Numbered from the stretch's first letter, positions 7,716 to 16,625 are shown. The stretch: 64,000 bases of DNA from Sphingomonas citri (GCF_019429485.1 NZ_JAHXZN010000005.1:124001-188000); one strand, 5' to 3'. Numbers and translations are program-made. The notes: a model not told the origin generated them from the sequence alone.

Positions 7716-9923
7716 TTGGATCTCGACGCAATCCAGCAGATCTTCTTCCAGGAGTGCGAGGAAGGCCTGGCCGGCATGGAAGGCGCGTTCGCCGCGCTGC
7801 GTGCCGAAAATTACGACGCCGAGACGATCAACGGCATCTTCCGCGCGGTTCACTCGATCAAGGGCGGTGCCGGCGCGTTCGGGCACGAGCGGCTCCAGGC
7901 CTATACGCATCAATATGAGACGCTGCTCGACCTCCTCCGCAGCGGCGCGCTGACGCTCACCCCGGCGCTCACCAACCTGATCGTCGCCGCCTTCGACATG
8001 CTGGCGGACCATGTCGCCGCGGCGCGCGACTCGGGCGAGGCGCCCGACGACGCGGTGATGCTGGCGCGGCTTATCGCGGCCGCGAGCGGCGACGAAGCCG
8101 CCGAGATCGCTGCCTCGGCCGCGCCCGCCGCGTCGCCCGTGGCCGAGGACGAGATCTCCTTCACCCCCGCCCCGATCAGCCTGGGCGACGACTTCGACGA
8201 CCTGATGGCGATGCTGGGCGATGTCGCTCCGGCGGCAGAGTCGAACGCGGACGACGCGTCTACGGTCGCCGGACCGCAGGACTGGCTGGTCACCTTCAAG
8301 CCCACTCCCAACGCGCTCGACAACGGCGGCGAGCCGCTGCTGCTGCTGCGCGAGCTGGTCCGCATGGGCGGGCGCGTGCTGTCGTGCGACGTGTCGGCGC
8401 TGCCGCCGCTCGCCTCGATCGATCCCGAGGTCTCCTATCTCGCCTGGTCGATCGCAGTGCCGGCGAACGTCGACGAGGACGATATCCGCTCGGTCTTCGA
8501 GTTCACCGACGGCTGCGCGGTGACGCTGTCGCGCGGCGCCGCCGCGGAGACCACGACCGACGAACTTGAGACCGCCGTCGCTCCCTCCGCCGCAACGGCC
8601 GCCCCCGCGCCCGTCGCGATCGCCGCGCCGACGCCCTCGCCTGCCGCCACGGCGGCGCCCGTCGTCGCGCCGTCCGCGCCGAAGCCGGCGCCGCCCGCGC
8701 CCGTCGTCGCCTCGGTCGTTGCGCCCGCGCCGACCGCGGTGGCGCAGACGATCCGGGTGGACCTCGACAAGCTGGACCGGCTCGTCAACCTCGTCGGCGA
8801 GCTGGTGATCACCCAGGCGATGCTGGCGCAGCGCCTGTCCGAGAACAACATGGCCGGCATCTCCGAGCTCACCGACCTAGATCACCTGACGCGCGAGCTG
8901 CAGGAGTCGACCATGGCGATCCGCGCTCAGCCAATGAAGACCGTGTTCAGCCGCGTGCCGCGCATCATCCGCGAGCTCGAGGGCGAGACCGGCAAGCGCG
9001 TCCGCCTCGACATCGAGGGCGAGATGACCGAGGTCGACAAGACCGTGGTCGAGCGGATCGGCGAGCCGCTGACGCACCTCATCCGCAATGCGGTCGACCA
9101 TGGGCTGGAGACGCCCGAGGAGCGGGTCGCGGCGGGCAAGCCGGCCGAGGGCGTGGTCACGCTGTCGGCGGCGCACCATTCGGGCCGCATCGTCATCACC
9201 GTCAGCGACGATGGCCGCGGCATCGACCGCGCGCGCGTCCGCGCCAAGGCGATCGAGCGCGGGATCATCCTGCCCGACGCGGTGCTGAGCGACGAGGAAG
9301 TCGACAACCTGATCTTCGCACCGGGCTTCTCCACCGCGGCGACCGTCTCGAACATCTCGGGCCGCGGCGTCGGCATGGACGTAGTGCGCAAGAACGTTCA
9401 GGCGCTCGGCGGCCGGATCGGCATCCAGTCCAAGTTCGGTTCGGGATCGAGCTTCTCGCTCAGCCTGCCGCTGACGCTCGCGGTGGTCGACGGCATGATC
9501 GTCACCGTCGGCGACCAGACCTTCGTGATCCCGCTCAGCCATATCGTCGAGAGCCTGCGCCCGACCGACGGCGCGGTCACCGCGATCGGCGTCGACGGCG
9601 CGGTGCTCGACGTGCGCGGCTCCTACGTGCCGATCTACCCGGTGGCCGAGCAGCTCGGCCTCGGCGGCGGCGAGCGTGACCCCGCCAACGCGGTGCTGAT
9701 CGTGGTAGAGGCCGATCACGGCCAAGCAGCGCTGCTGGTCGACTCGATCCAGGACCAGCGCCAGGTCGTGGTGAAGAGCCTGGAAGCCAATTACCAGGCG
9801 ATCGACGGCCTCGCCGGCGCGACCATCCTTGGCGACGGTCGCGTCGCGCTGATCATCGACGTCGACGCGCTGACGGCGCATCGCGTCCGCACGCCGCGAC
9901 CGGTGCTGGCGCACGCGGCATGA
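7716..9923 (+). CDS. cheA: Chemotaxis histidine kinase CheA
   Basis: A 735-residue sensor kinase that autophosphorylates and passes phosphate to CheY and CheB under receptor control. The TTG start at 7716 follows AGGAG with 8-base spacing. Domains are: P1 Hpt with AVHSIKGGAGAFG (phospho-His about residue 46); a variable P2-like part and a long Ala/Pro linker (about 270-340); P3 dimerisation (IRVDLDKLDRLVNLVGELV); P4 catalytic domain with N-box HLIRNAVDHGLE, G1 VSDDGRGID and G2 SGRGVGMDVVRKNV; and a C-terminal CheW-like P5 domain. All key residues are present, so it should be active. It overlaps cheR by an ATGA junction. Confidence 0.97.
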   Translation: MDLDAIQQIFFQECEEGLAGMEGAFAALRAENYDAETINGIFRAVHSIKGGAGAFGHERLQAYTHQYETLLDLLRSGALTLTPALTNLIVAAFDMLADHVAAARDSGEAPDDAVMLARLIAAASGDEAAEIAASAAPAASPVAEDEISFTPAPISLGDDFDDLMAMLGDVAPAAESNADDASTVAGPQDWLVTFKPTPNALDNGGEPLLLLRELVRMGGRVLSCDVSALPPLASIDPEVSYLAWSIAVPANVDEDDIRSVFEFTDGCAVTLSRGAAAETTTDELETAVAPSAATAAPAPVAIAAPTPSPAATAAPVVAPSAPKPAPPAPVVASVVAPAPTAVAQTIRVDLDKLDRLVNLVGELVITQAMLAQRLSENNMAGISELTDLDHLTRELQESTMAIRAQPMKTVFSRVPRIIRELEGETGKRVRLDIEGEMTEVDKTVVERIGEPLTHLIRNAVDHGLETPEERVAAGKPAEGVVTLSAAHHSGRIVITVSDDGRGIDRARVRAKAIERGIILPDAVLSDEEVDNLIFAPGFSTAATVSNISGRGVGMDVVRKNVQALGGRIGIQSKFGSGSSFSLSLPLTLAVVDGMIVTVGDQTFVIPLSHIVESLRPTDGAVTAIGVDGAVLDVRGSYVPIYPVAEQLGLGGGERDPANAVLIVVEADHGQAALLVDSIQDQRQVVVKSLEANYQAIDGLAGATILGDGRVALIIDVDALTAHRVRTPRPVLAHAA

Positions 9924-10789
9924 TCCCCGCGATTGCCCTGCCCAGCGAGTCGTCGCTCAAGCGCGAGTTCCACTTCGTGCCGGCGGACCATCAGGCGATC
10001 GCGCGGATGGTCTATGACGAGCTCGGCATCCTGCTGCCCGACGGCAAGGCGCAGCTGGTCTATGGCCGCGTCGCGCCGCGCGTGCGCGCGTGCAGGCTCG
10101 ACAGCGTCGGCGCTTACATCAAGCTGATCGAGCAGGACGCGGACGAGCGGCTGCGCATGTTCGACGCGATCACGACGAACCACACCGCCTTCTTCCGCGA
10201 GGCACATCATTTCGAGGACTTCGTCGAGCGGCTGTGGCCCAAGCTGTCGCAGCGCGTCCTCGGCGGCGGGCGCGTGCGGCTGTGGTCGGCGGCCTGCTCC
10301 AGCGGCGAGGAGCCGTACAGCTGGCTGATGGCGAGCTTCGGCACCGATCGCGGGCTGGCGCAGCGCGTGCTGCGTGCCGACTTCAAGCTGCTCGCCACCG
10401 ACGTCTCGCCGAGCGTGCTCGCCACCGCGCGCGCCGGCACCTACCCGGCGGCGACGCTGCGCACCGTGCCGCCGGCACTGCGCAGCACCTGGCTGAGCGG
10501 TCCGAGCGAGCGCCAGACGGTCGATCCGATGCTGCGCGACGCGATCGCGTTCCGCCCGCTCAACCTGCTCGGCAACTGGCCGATGCGCGGCCGCTTCGAC
10601 GCGATCTGCTGCCGCAACGTGATGATCTACTTCGACGAACCAACGAAAGCGCGGCTGCAAGCACGGCTCGCTGACCATCTGGAGACGGGGGGCATGCTCT
10701 ACATCGGCCATTCCGAGCGGCTCGCCGACGAGGTGGCGCACCGCTTCGAGAGCGTCGGGCGCACCGCCTATCTGAAGGTGGCGGCATGA
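9920..10789 (+). CDS. cheR: Chemotaxis receptor methyltransferase CheR
   Basis: A 289-residue SAM-dependent methyltransferase that methylates receptor glutamates during adaptation. The N-terminal helical domain (about 15-85) precedes the SAM-binding domain, which has ITTNHTAFFRE, the acidic/glycine motif LWSAACSSGEEPYS, and the product-release region FDAICCRNVMIYFDE. Length is normal for the family. The start overlaps the cheA stop (ATGA) and its stop overlaps cheB, implying translational coupling. The receptor at 1400-3253 ends in a pentapeptide of the type CheR binds. Confidence 0.96.
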   Translation: MIPAIALPSESSLKREFHFVPADHQAIARMVYDELGILLPDGKAQLVYGRVAPRVRACRLDSVGAYIKLIEQDADERLRMFDAITTNHTAFFREAHHFEDFVERLWPKLSQRVLGGGRVRLWSAACSSGEEPYSWLMASFGTDRGLAQRVLRADFKLLATDVSPSVLATARAGTYPAATLRTVPPALRSTWLSGPSERQTVDPMLRDAIAFRPLNLLGNWPMRGRFDAICCRNVMIYFDEPTKARLQARLADHLETGGMLYIGHSERLADEVAHRFESVGRTAYLKVAA

Positions 10790-11805
10790 GCGTCCGTACC
10801 CTCGTCGTCGACGACTCGCTCACGATGCAGGCGCTGATCCGGCGCACGCTGTCGGTCGACCCGGCGATCGAGGTCGTCGGCACCGCCGCGAGCGCCGAGG
10901 AGGCGCGCGCCAAGATCAAGGAGCTCGACCCCGACGTCGTCACGCTCGACATCGAGATGCCGGGCATGAACGGGCTCGACTTTCTCGAGCGACTGATGCG
11001 GCTGCGTCCGACCCCGGTGGTCATGCTGTCGACGCTCACCTCGGACGGGGCGGAGGCGAGCATCGCCGCGCTCGAGCTGGGTGCCTTCGAGTGTTTCGAC
11101 AAGCTCGCCCTCCGTCGCGAAAATGAGGCGATCCGCCTGCCCGCGCTGGTGCGCGCGGCCTCGGGCACGCGCCGTCGGCTCGCGCCCCTGCCGCCCAAGA
11201 GCGAGCCGCTCGACGGCGACTATCGGCCGCGCGACAATGCGCTGATCGCGGTCGGCGCGTCGACCGGCGGGGTCGAGGCGCTGATCGAGCTGCTCACCGG
11301 CTTCCCGGCCAATTGTCCGCCGACGGTGATCGTCCAGCACATGCCGGCGAGCTTCACCGCCAGCTTCGCCGCGCGGCTCGACCGGCTGTGCCGCCCGAGC
11401 GTGGAGGAGGCGCGCGCGGGCGCACCGCTCCAGGTCGGCAAGGTCTATCTCGCGCCGGGCGGTGACCGTCACCTCGAGGTCGCGGGCAGCGGCGGCAAGC
11501 GCCACTGCCGCCTGCTCCAGGGCCCCAAGGTGAGCGGGCATCAGCCCTCGGTCGATACCTTGTTCCACTCGGTCGCACGCTGCGCCGGGTCGGACGCGGT
11601 GGGCGCGCTGCTCACCGGCATGGGGGCCGACGGGGCCGAGGGCATGCTGGCGATGCGCACGACCGGATCGGTCACGATCGGACAGGACGAGGCCACCAGC
11701 GTCGTCTACGGCATGCCCGCGGTGGCGCATCGGATCGGCGCGGTGGTTCAGCAGCTGCCGCTGCGCCGCATCGCGCCGCGGCTGCTGCAAGAGTGCCGCG
11801 CATGA
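10786..11805 (+). CDS. cheB: Chemotaxis methylesterase/deamidase CheB
   Basis: A 339-residue response-regulator methylesterase that removes receptor methyl groups when phosphorylated. The receiver domain has acidic pair DD (residues 9-10), phospho-acceptor D55 in TLDIEMPGMNG, and K106 after ECFD. The esterase domain carries the full catalytic triad: S159 in GASTGG, H185 in VQHMP and D282 in GMGADGAEG. It serves as the intact reference for the degenerate second copy at 13275-14276. It is coupled by overlap to cheR and cheD. Confidence 0.97.
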   Translation: MSVRTLVVDDSLTMQALIRRTLSVDPAIEVVGTAASAEEARAKIKELDPDVVTLDIEMPGMNGLDFLERLMRLRPTPVVMLSTLTSDGAEASIAALELGAFECFDKLALRRENEAIRLPALVRAASGTRRRLAPLPPKSEPLDGDYRPRDNALIAVGASTGGVEALIELLTGFPANCPPTVIVQHMPASFTASFAARLDRLCRPSVEEARAGAPLQVGKVYLAPGGDRHLEVAGSGGKRHCRLLQGPKVSGHQPSVDTLFHSVARCAGSDAVGALLTGMGADGAEGMLAMRTTGSVTIGQDEATSVVYGMPAVAHRIGAVVQQLPLRRIAPRLLQECRA

Positions 11806-12356
11806 ACAGCATCACCCTCCGCGACGGCTTCCGTCGCCTCACCGTGGCGCAGGGCGAGACCAAGGTCAGCGACCGCGAGGACGTGGTGCTGACCACCGTT
11901 CTGGGTAGCTGCGTCGCCGCCTGCTTCTACGATCCGGTCGCGAAGGTGGGAGGCCTTAACCATTACCTGTTAGCCGAAGGCAATGTGTCCGATCCCGCCT
12001 CGATGCAGCGCTACGGTGTCTACGCCATGGAAGTGCTGATCAACGCCATGCTCTCGATGGGCGCGGTACGGTCGCGCATGAAGGCGCGCATCTTCGGCGG
12101 CGCGACGATGCGCTCGGGCTTCCGCGACATCGGCGGCGACAACATCGCCTTCGCGCGGCGCTTCCTGCGCGACGAGAAGATCCCGCTGGTCGGCGAGGAC
12201 GTCGGCGGCAATGGCGCGCGACGGGTCGAGTTCCGCGCCGCACTGGGTCTCGCGCGCTGTCGCGTCGTCACCGAGGGCGCGCCACCGCCGCTGCTGCGAG
12301 TCGCCCCCGCCCCCGTTTCCGCGATCGCCCATGTCGGCGACGTCGAGTTCTTCTGA
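11802..12356 (+). CDS. cheD: Chemoreceptor glutamine deamidase CheD
   Basis: A 184-residue CheD homologue that deamidates receptor glutamines to glutamates. The catalytic cysteine lies in LGSCVAACFYDP, with the histidine in GGLNHYLL and the conserved FGGA motif further on. The ATG at 11802 is preferred over an upstream in-frame GTG (11793) because it forms an ATGA overlap with the cheB stop, as elsewhere in this operon. No CheC partner is encoded in the window. Confidence 0.94.
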   Translation: MNSITLRDGFRRLTVAQGETKVSDREDVVLTTVLGSCVAACFYDPVAKVGGLNHYLLAEGNVSDPASMQRYGVYAMEVLINAMLSMGAVRSRMKARIFGGATMRSGFRDIGGDNIAFARRFLRDEKIPLVGEDVGGNGARRVEFRAALGLARCRVVTEGAPPPLLRVAPAPVSAIAHVGDVEFF

Positions 12357-12385
12357 TTTCCCGAATTGCCCAGGAGCCCTTTCCC

Positions 12386-12760
12386 GTGACCAAGACGATC
12401 ATGACCGTGGACGACTCGCCCAGCATGCGGATGCTGCTGCGCGCGGCGCTGACCGATCTCGGCTACAATGTCGTCGAGGCCGAGGACGGGGTACACGCGC
12501 TCGAGACCCTGCAGAATTTCGAGCCCGAGGAAGAGCCCGACCTGCTGATCACCGACATCAACATGCCGCGCATGGACGGTTTCGGGCTGATCGAGCAGGT
12601 CCGCGCCGACGGTCGCCGCTCGCTGCCGATCCTGGTGCTCACTACCGAGAGCTCGGAGGAGAAGAAGCAGCGCGCGCGCGACGCCGGCGCCACCGGCTGG
12701 ATCGTCAAGCCCTTCCACCCCGAGAAGCTCGCCGCCGCGATCCGGCGCGTGCTGCACTGA
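12386..12760 (+). CDS. cheY: CheY-type single-domain response regulator
   Basis: A 124-residue stand-alone receiver that is phosphorylated by CheA and would normally bind the flagellar switch. It has the acidic pair VDDSPSMR, acceptor Asp in LLITDINMPRMDG, the Thr in VLTTES and Lys in IVKPFHPEKL. The GTG start at 12386 has AGGAG 9 bases upstream. Because the flagellar locus in this window is broken, its output target may be another flagellar system or another motility organ. Confidence 0.95.
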   Translation: MTKTIMTVDDSPSMRMLLRAALTDLGYNVVEAEDGVHALETLQNFEPEEEPDLLITDINMPRMDGFGLIEQVRADGRRSLPILVLTTESSEEKKQRARDAGATGWIVKPFHPEKLAAAIRRVLH

Positions 12761-12786
12761 TCTCCAGCATATCCGAGGAGCCATCC

Positions 12787-13227
12787 ATGTCCCGTCAGCT
12801 CATCACCTTCCAGCTCGGCGACCAGCATCTGGGCGTCGACATCATGGCGATCCGCGAGATCCGTGCCTGGTCGCCCGCCACGCCGCTGCCCAACGTGCCC
12901 AGCCACGTGCGCGGCGTCGTCAACCTGCGCGGCGTGGTGCTGCCGGTGCTCGACCTGCGCCACCGGCTCGGCTGGGGCGTGACCGACCCGACCGCGCGCC
13001 ACGTCATCATCGTGGTGCGGATCGGCGAGCAGCTCCAGGGCATCATCGTCGACGCGGTGAACGACATCGTCACGGTACAGACCGAGGACATGCAGCCACT
13101 GCCCGACATGGGCGACGCGGCCGCGGCGCAGTTCCTCGACGGGCTGGCGACGATCGACCAGCGGCTGATCCTGGTGCTCGCGCTCGAGCGGCTGGTGGAG
13201 CGCAGCGTGATGGCGGACGCCGCCTGA
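12787..13227 (+). CDS. cheW: Chemotaxis coupling protein CheW
   Basis: A 146-residue scaffold that links chemoreceptors to CheA. It is a single CheW-like SH3-type domain, starting SRQLITFQLGDQHLGVDI, with the conserved VRGVVNLRGVVLPVLDLR stretch and a late IIVDAVNDI. The ATG at 12787 follows GAGGAG; the longer open frame upstream overlaps cheY in another frame and is not used. It closes the core che operon 48 bp before the second cheB-like gene. Confidence 0.96.
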   Translation: MSRQLITFQLGDQHLGVDIMAIREIRAWSPATPLPNVPSHVRGVVNLRGVVLPVLDLRHRLGWGVTDPTARHVIIVVRIGEQLQGIIVDAVNDIVTVQTEDMQPLPDMGDAAAAQFLDGLATIDQRLILVLALERLVERSVMADAA

Positions 13228-13274
13228 TCGAAGTGATAAAAGTTACGTTTACGCTTTTCGCCTAGGACGAGGTC

Positions 13275-14276
13275 ATGGCTGGAACGAAAGTATTGGTGGT
13301 CGACGATTCGTTGACCATGCGCGCGCTAATCTCGGGCGCGCTGGAGCGGATCCCGGGCGTGGAGGTGGTCGGCATGGCCGATGGCGCGGCCGAGGCGCGC
13401 GAGTTGGTCGCCTCGACCTGGCCCGACGTGATGACGCTCGACGTCGAGATGCCGGGGATGAGCGGCCTCGAATATCTCGCCGAGATCATGGACACCAAGC
13501 CAATGCCGGTGATCATGTTCTCTACGCGCACCCAGGACGGCGCCGCCGAGTCGATCGAGGCGCTTCGCCTCGGCGCCATCGACTGCTTCCCCAAGCCGCG
13601 CGTCGCCGCCCCGGCCGAGCTGGACGCGATCATCGCCAAGCTCGCCAAGCGGCTCAAGGCCGCGAAGAAGGCCGACATCAAGCCCAAGGCGCCGCCGAAG
13701 ACCGCCAAGGCGCCCCCAATCGACTGGAACGGCCGCCTGCTGCTGGTCGGCGGCGATGCATCGAGCACCAAGTCGATTTTCGATCTCTTCTCGACCTTTC
13801 CCGCCAATTGCCCGCCGACGGTGGTGGTGCAGCATCTCGGCCCGGGGCTGGTGGAGAGCATGGCGGAGAAGCTCGCCGAGCAGGTCGCGCCCAAGGTCGT
13901 GGTCGCTGCCGACGGGATGAAGCCCGAGCAGGGCACGATCTATCTCGCCCCGCACGGCGACGCGCATCTGGTGATCGACAGCTGGCCCAACGGCACGCTG
14001 CGGCTGCTGCCGCGTGACCCGGTCGCCGGCGAGCGCCCCTCGATCTCGCTCTTGTTCGCCTCTGCCGCCAAGGCGGCGGCGAGCAACGCGGTGGGCGTGC
14101 TGCTGCTCGATTCCAACGAGGACGGCGCCGGCGGGCTCAAGGCGCTCAACGCGGCGGGCGGCTACGCCTTCTCGCCGTCGGACGAGGGCGGCTACACGCT
14201 GGCGCGCGGGATGGTGTCGCAGCCGGTCGCGAACGACGCGCTGGTCACGAGCGTGCTCAAGATGTGTTCGAAATGA
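13275..14276 (+). CDS. CheB-like protein with an intact receiver but no catalytic serine
   Basis: A 333-residue CheB paralogue. The receiver is complete (DD at 10-11, phospho-acceptor D56 in TLDVEMPGMSG, K107 in CFPKP). In the esterase-like domain, aligned to the neighbouring true CheB through the shared FPANCPPT stretch, the nucleophile S159 is replaced by D161 (VGGDASSTKS against VGASTGG). H187 and D283 remain, but the GMG loop before the aspartate is DSN. The linker is Lys/Pro-rich. The fold is probably kept while methylesterase activity is lost, suggesting a phosphate sink, a competitor of CheB or a CheA-controlled adaptor. It is coupled (ATGA) to the next small gene. Confidence 0.88.
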   Translation: MAGTKVLVVDDSLTMRALISGALERIPGVEVVGMADGAAEARELVASTWPDVMTLDVEMPGMSGLEYLAEIMDTKPMPVIMFSTRTQDGAAESIEALRLGAIDCFPKPRVAAPAELDAIIAKLAKRLKAAKKADIKPKAPPKTAKAPPIDWNGRLLLVGGDASSTKSIFDLFSTFPANCPPTVVVQHLGPGLVESMAEKLAEQVAPKVVVAADGMKPEQGTIYLAPHGDAHLVIDSWPNGTLRLLPRDPVAGERPSISLLFASAAKAAASNAVGVLLLDSNEDGAGGLKALNAAGGYAFSPSDEGGYTLARGMVSQPVANDALVTSVLKMCSK

Positions 14277-14572
14277 GCGCGGGAGCGATCTCACGACCGC
14301 TCGCGCTGGCGCTGGCCGAGGAGCTGGTGTTCGCCTCGAACGAACTCAACGAGCTCGCTTATGATCTCGGCAGCAACGGCGAGACCCTGCGCCGCCACAT
14401 GGCGAGCATCCAGCGGATCGACTATGTCACGCAGATCCAGCTCGCGGTCGCGACACTGCTCCGCGTCGAGGGCGCGTCGGACGCCGACCTCGGCGCGGTG
14501 ACCCTGCAAGACATGGTCGACCGCCTCCGCTCGACCCTGGCGACGCTCGAGCAGCAAGCGGCCGCGGCCTGA
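14273..14572 (+). CDS. Small helical chemotaxis-operon protein with DxxxQ motif (CheT/CheZ-like candidate)
   Basis: A 99-residue, almost entirely helical protein, translationally coupled (ATGA) to the CheB-like gene and last in the che operon. Residues D50-Y-V-T-Q54 place an Asp and Gln four apart within a predicted helix, the spacing of the DxxxQ phosphatase motif of CheZ. From memory, the Sinorhizobium meliloti operon-end protein CheT has a similar motif and similar size. No other CheY-phosphate phosphatase (CheZ, CheC, CheX) is encoded here. The gene is well supported by position; the function is an inference. Confidence 0.75.
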   Translation: MSAGAISRPLALALAEELVFASNELNELAYDLGSNGETLRRHMASIQRIDYVTQIQLAVATLLRVEGASDADLGAVTLQDMVDRLRSTLATLEQQAAAA

Positions 14573-14594
14573 CGGGGGCGGCGAGGATCGGATC

Positions 14595-15200
14595 CTAACC
14601 GATCGCGATCACGCGATCGCCGAGCCGCTCGGCCTCACCGCGGTCGTGCGTGACCATCAGGATCGGCACCGCGCGCGTGTCGCGCACCCGCTCGATCGCG
14701 CGCGCCGCTTCCTCGCGCCGCACCGGATCGAGCGAGGACAGTGGCTCGTCTAGCAGCAGGAAGGCGGAATCGCTTAGCAGCGCGCGCCCGATCGCCACTC
14801 GGCGTGCCTCCCCGCCCGATAAGGTGCGCGGCCAACGGTCTAGCAGGTGACCCACGTCGAGCATCGCCGCCACCTCGGCCAGCCGCGCCGCGTCGCGCGC
14901 TCCGTACAGGAGATTGGCGCGCACTCGCCGGTGTGGGAACAGGCGCATGTCCTGAAAGACATAGCCCACGCGACGCCGCTCGGGCGGGAGCTCGATCCCG
15001 GCGGCGGAGTCATACAGCGTCCGCCCGCCGACCCGAACATGCCCGCGCACCGGCCCCAGCAGCCCGGCGATCATCTCCAGCACGCTGGTCTTGCCCACGC
15101 CCGACGGACCGACGAGCACCGTGAGCCCCTCCCCCACCGCGAAGCGAGCGCCGACAAGGGTGTCGCCCCTTGCCGCGGTGACGTCGATGTCAAAGGACAC
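14595..15200 (-). CDS. modC: Molybdate ABC transporter ATP-binding protein ModC (short form)
   Basis: A 201-residue ABC ATPase energising molybdate import. Walker A GPSGVGKTS, signature [16 protein letters not shown], Walker B FLLLDEPLSSLD and the switch His in VTHD are all present. Canonical ModC is about 350 residues and ends in a molybdate-binding TOBE domain; this one stops after the ATPase core, so it lacks that regulatory domain. It overlaps modB by 11 bp and converges on the chemotaxis operon. Confidence 0.9.
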   Translation of the reverse strand: MSFDIDVTAARGDTLVGARFAVGEGLTVLVGPSGVGKTSVLEMIAGLLGPVRGHVRVGGRTLYDSAAGIELPPERRRVGYVFQDMRLFPHRRVRANLLYGARDAARLAEVAAMLDVGHLLDRWPRTLSGGEARRVAIGRALLSDSAFLLLDEPLSSLDPVRREEAARAIERVRDTRAVPILMVTHDRGEAERLGDRVIAIG

Positions 15201-15873
15201 GGACGCCCCGCCCCGCGCGCCGTACCAGCCATTCCGCCGTCACCAGCGCAGCGAGCGACAGCGCGACCGACGCGGCGGCGAGCCGCCACACCGCCGCCTC
15301 GCCGCCCGGCGTCTGCAGCGCCGCGTAGATCGCAAGCGGCAATGTCTGCGTCTCGCCCGGCACGTTGGAGACGAACGTGATGGTGGCGCCGAACTCGCCG
15401 ATTGAGCGCGCGAAGCCGAGCACCGCCCCCGCCGCGATCCCCGGTGCGGCGAGCGGCAGCGTCACCGTCGCATAGCTGCGCCACCGCCCCGCGCCGAGCG
15501 TGCGCGCTGCCTGCTCGAGCCGCCGGTCGACCGCCTCGAGCGACAGCCGGATCGCGCGCACCATCAGCGGCAACGCCATCACCCCCGCCGCGATCGCCGC
15601 GCCGCTCCAACGGAACAGCACCGAGACCCCGAACCAGCGTTGGAGTGCGCCGCCGACCGGGCCGGCGGGCGCGAAAGCGAGCAGCAGCAGCCAGCCGGTC
15701 ACCACCGGCGGCACTACCAGCGGCAGGTGGATCAGCCCGTCGAGCAACACCTTGCCCGGGAAGTGCCAACGCGCCAGCATCCAGGCGAGCGCGAAGGCGA
15801 GCGGCAGCGTCGCCAGCGTCGCGGTGCCACCGACCAGCAAGGTCAGCCGCACGATCGCGGCGAGGTCGCTCAC
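15190..15873 (-). CDS. modB: Molybdate ABC transporter permease ModB
   Basis: A 227-residue inner-membrane permease with about five hydrophobic segments. The cytoplasmic loop EAARTLGAGRWRSYATVTLPLAAPG matches the EAA motif that docks on ModC (present as EQAARTLG). The GTG start at 15873 forms a GTGA overlap with the modA stop. The much longer open frame in the same phase runs over modA antisense-free coding and is rejected. Gene order modA-modB-modC is the standard one. Confidence 0.92.
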   Translation of the reverse strand: MSDLAAIVRLTLLVGGTATLATLPLAFALAWMLARWHFPGKVLLDGLIHLPLVVPPVVTGWLLLLAFAPAGPVGGALQRWFGVSVLFRWSGAAIAAGVMALPLMVRAIRLSLEAVDRRLEQAARTLGAGRWRSYATVTLPLAAPGIAAGAVLGFARSIGEFGATITFVSNVPGETQTLPLAIYAALQTPGGEAAVWRLAAASVALSLAALVTAEWLVRRAGRGVRVL

Positions 15874-16625
15874 CGCGGCGCGAAGCCGCGGCGCGCGAGG
15901 ATTGCCTGCCCGGCGCGCGACAGAAGGAAGTGGCGAAAGCCCTCGGCCTCGCGCGGTTCCGGGCCGTCGGTGAGGCGCGCCATGGGGTAGACGATCGCCG
16001 GGTGGCTCGCCGCGGGGAAGACGCCCGCGACGCGCACCTTCGCAGAGGCACGCGCGTCGGTCGCGTAGACGATGCCGTAGGGCGCCGCCCCGCGCTCCAC
16101 CAGCGCCAGCGCGGCGCGGACGTTCTCCGCACGAACGATGCGCCCGCTCACCGCGTCCCAGGCGCCGAGCGCGCGCAGCGCGGCCTCGCCGTACTTGCCC
16201 GCGGGCACCGCCGCCGGGTCGGCCATCGCCAGCGGCGCGGCACCGAGCCGGCGGGCGAGCGCGGGGCCGCGAGTCGCGCTCACGTCGGGCGTGCCGGGGC
16301 GCGCCACCACGACGAGCCGGTTGCGCGCGAGCACCGCGCGCGTACCGGGCACGACCCGGCCGCGGCGCTCGACCTCGTCCATCCAGTCGATGTCGGCCGA
16401 GGCGAACAGGTCGGCGCGGCCCCCCGCGGTGATCTGCCGCGCCAGGGCCGAGGAAGCCGCGAAGGAGAGCACCGGCCGCGGGTGCCCCCGCGCGACCCAG
16501 GCGTCGGCGGCGTCGTTCATTGCCTCCTGTAGGCTGGCGGCGGCGAGGACGAGCGGCGCGACGCGCTCCTGCGCCAGCGCGGGAGTGGCGAGCAGCAGCA
16601 GGAACAGCGAGAGAAGGACACGCAT
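15870..16625 (-). CDS. modA: Molybdate-binding periplasmic protein ModA
   Basis: A 251-residue secreted substrate-binding protein. The signal peptide is residues 1-19 (MRVLLSLFLLLLATPALAQ). The mature protein begins with the strand VLAAASLQEAMNDAADAW, whose AASL segment contributes the oxyanion-binding serine; FAASSALARQITAG is the second binding loop. It is first in modABC. I saw no modE-type regulator gene. A 25-bp inverted repeat lies upstream in the gap to lepA. Confidence 0.94.
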   Translation of the reverse strand: MRVLLSLFLLLLATPALAQERVAPLVLAAASLQEAMNDAADAWVARGHPRPVLSFAASSALARQITAGGRADLFASADIDWMDEVERRGRVVPGTRAVLARNRLVVVARPGTPDVSATRGPALARRLGAAPLAMADPAAVPAGKYGEAALRALGAWDAVSGRIVRAENVRAALALVERGAAPYGIVYATDARASAKVRVAGVFPAASHPAIVYPMARLTDGPEPREAEGFRHFLLSRAGQAILARRGFAPR

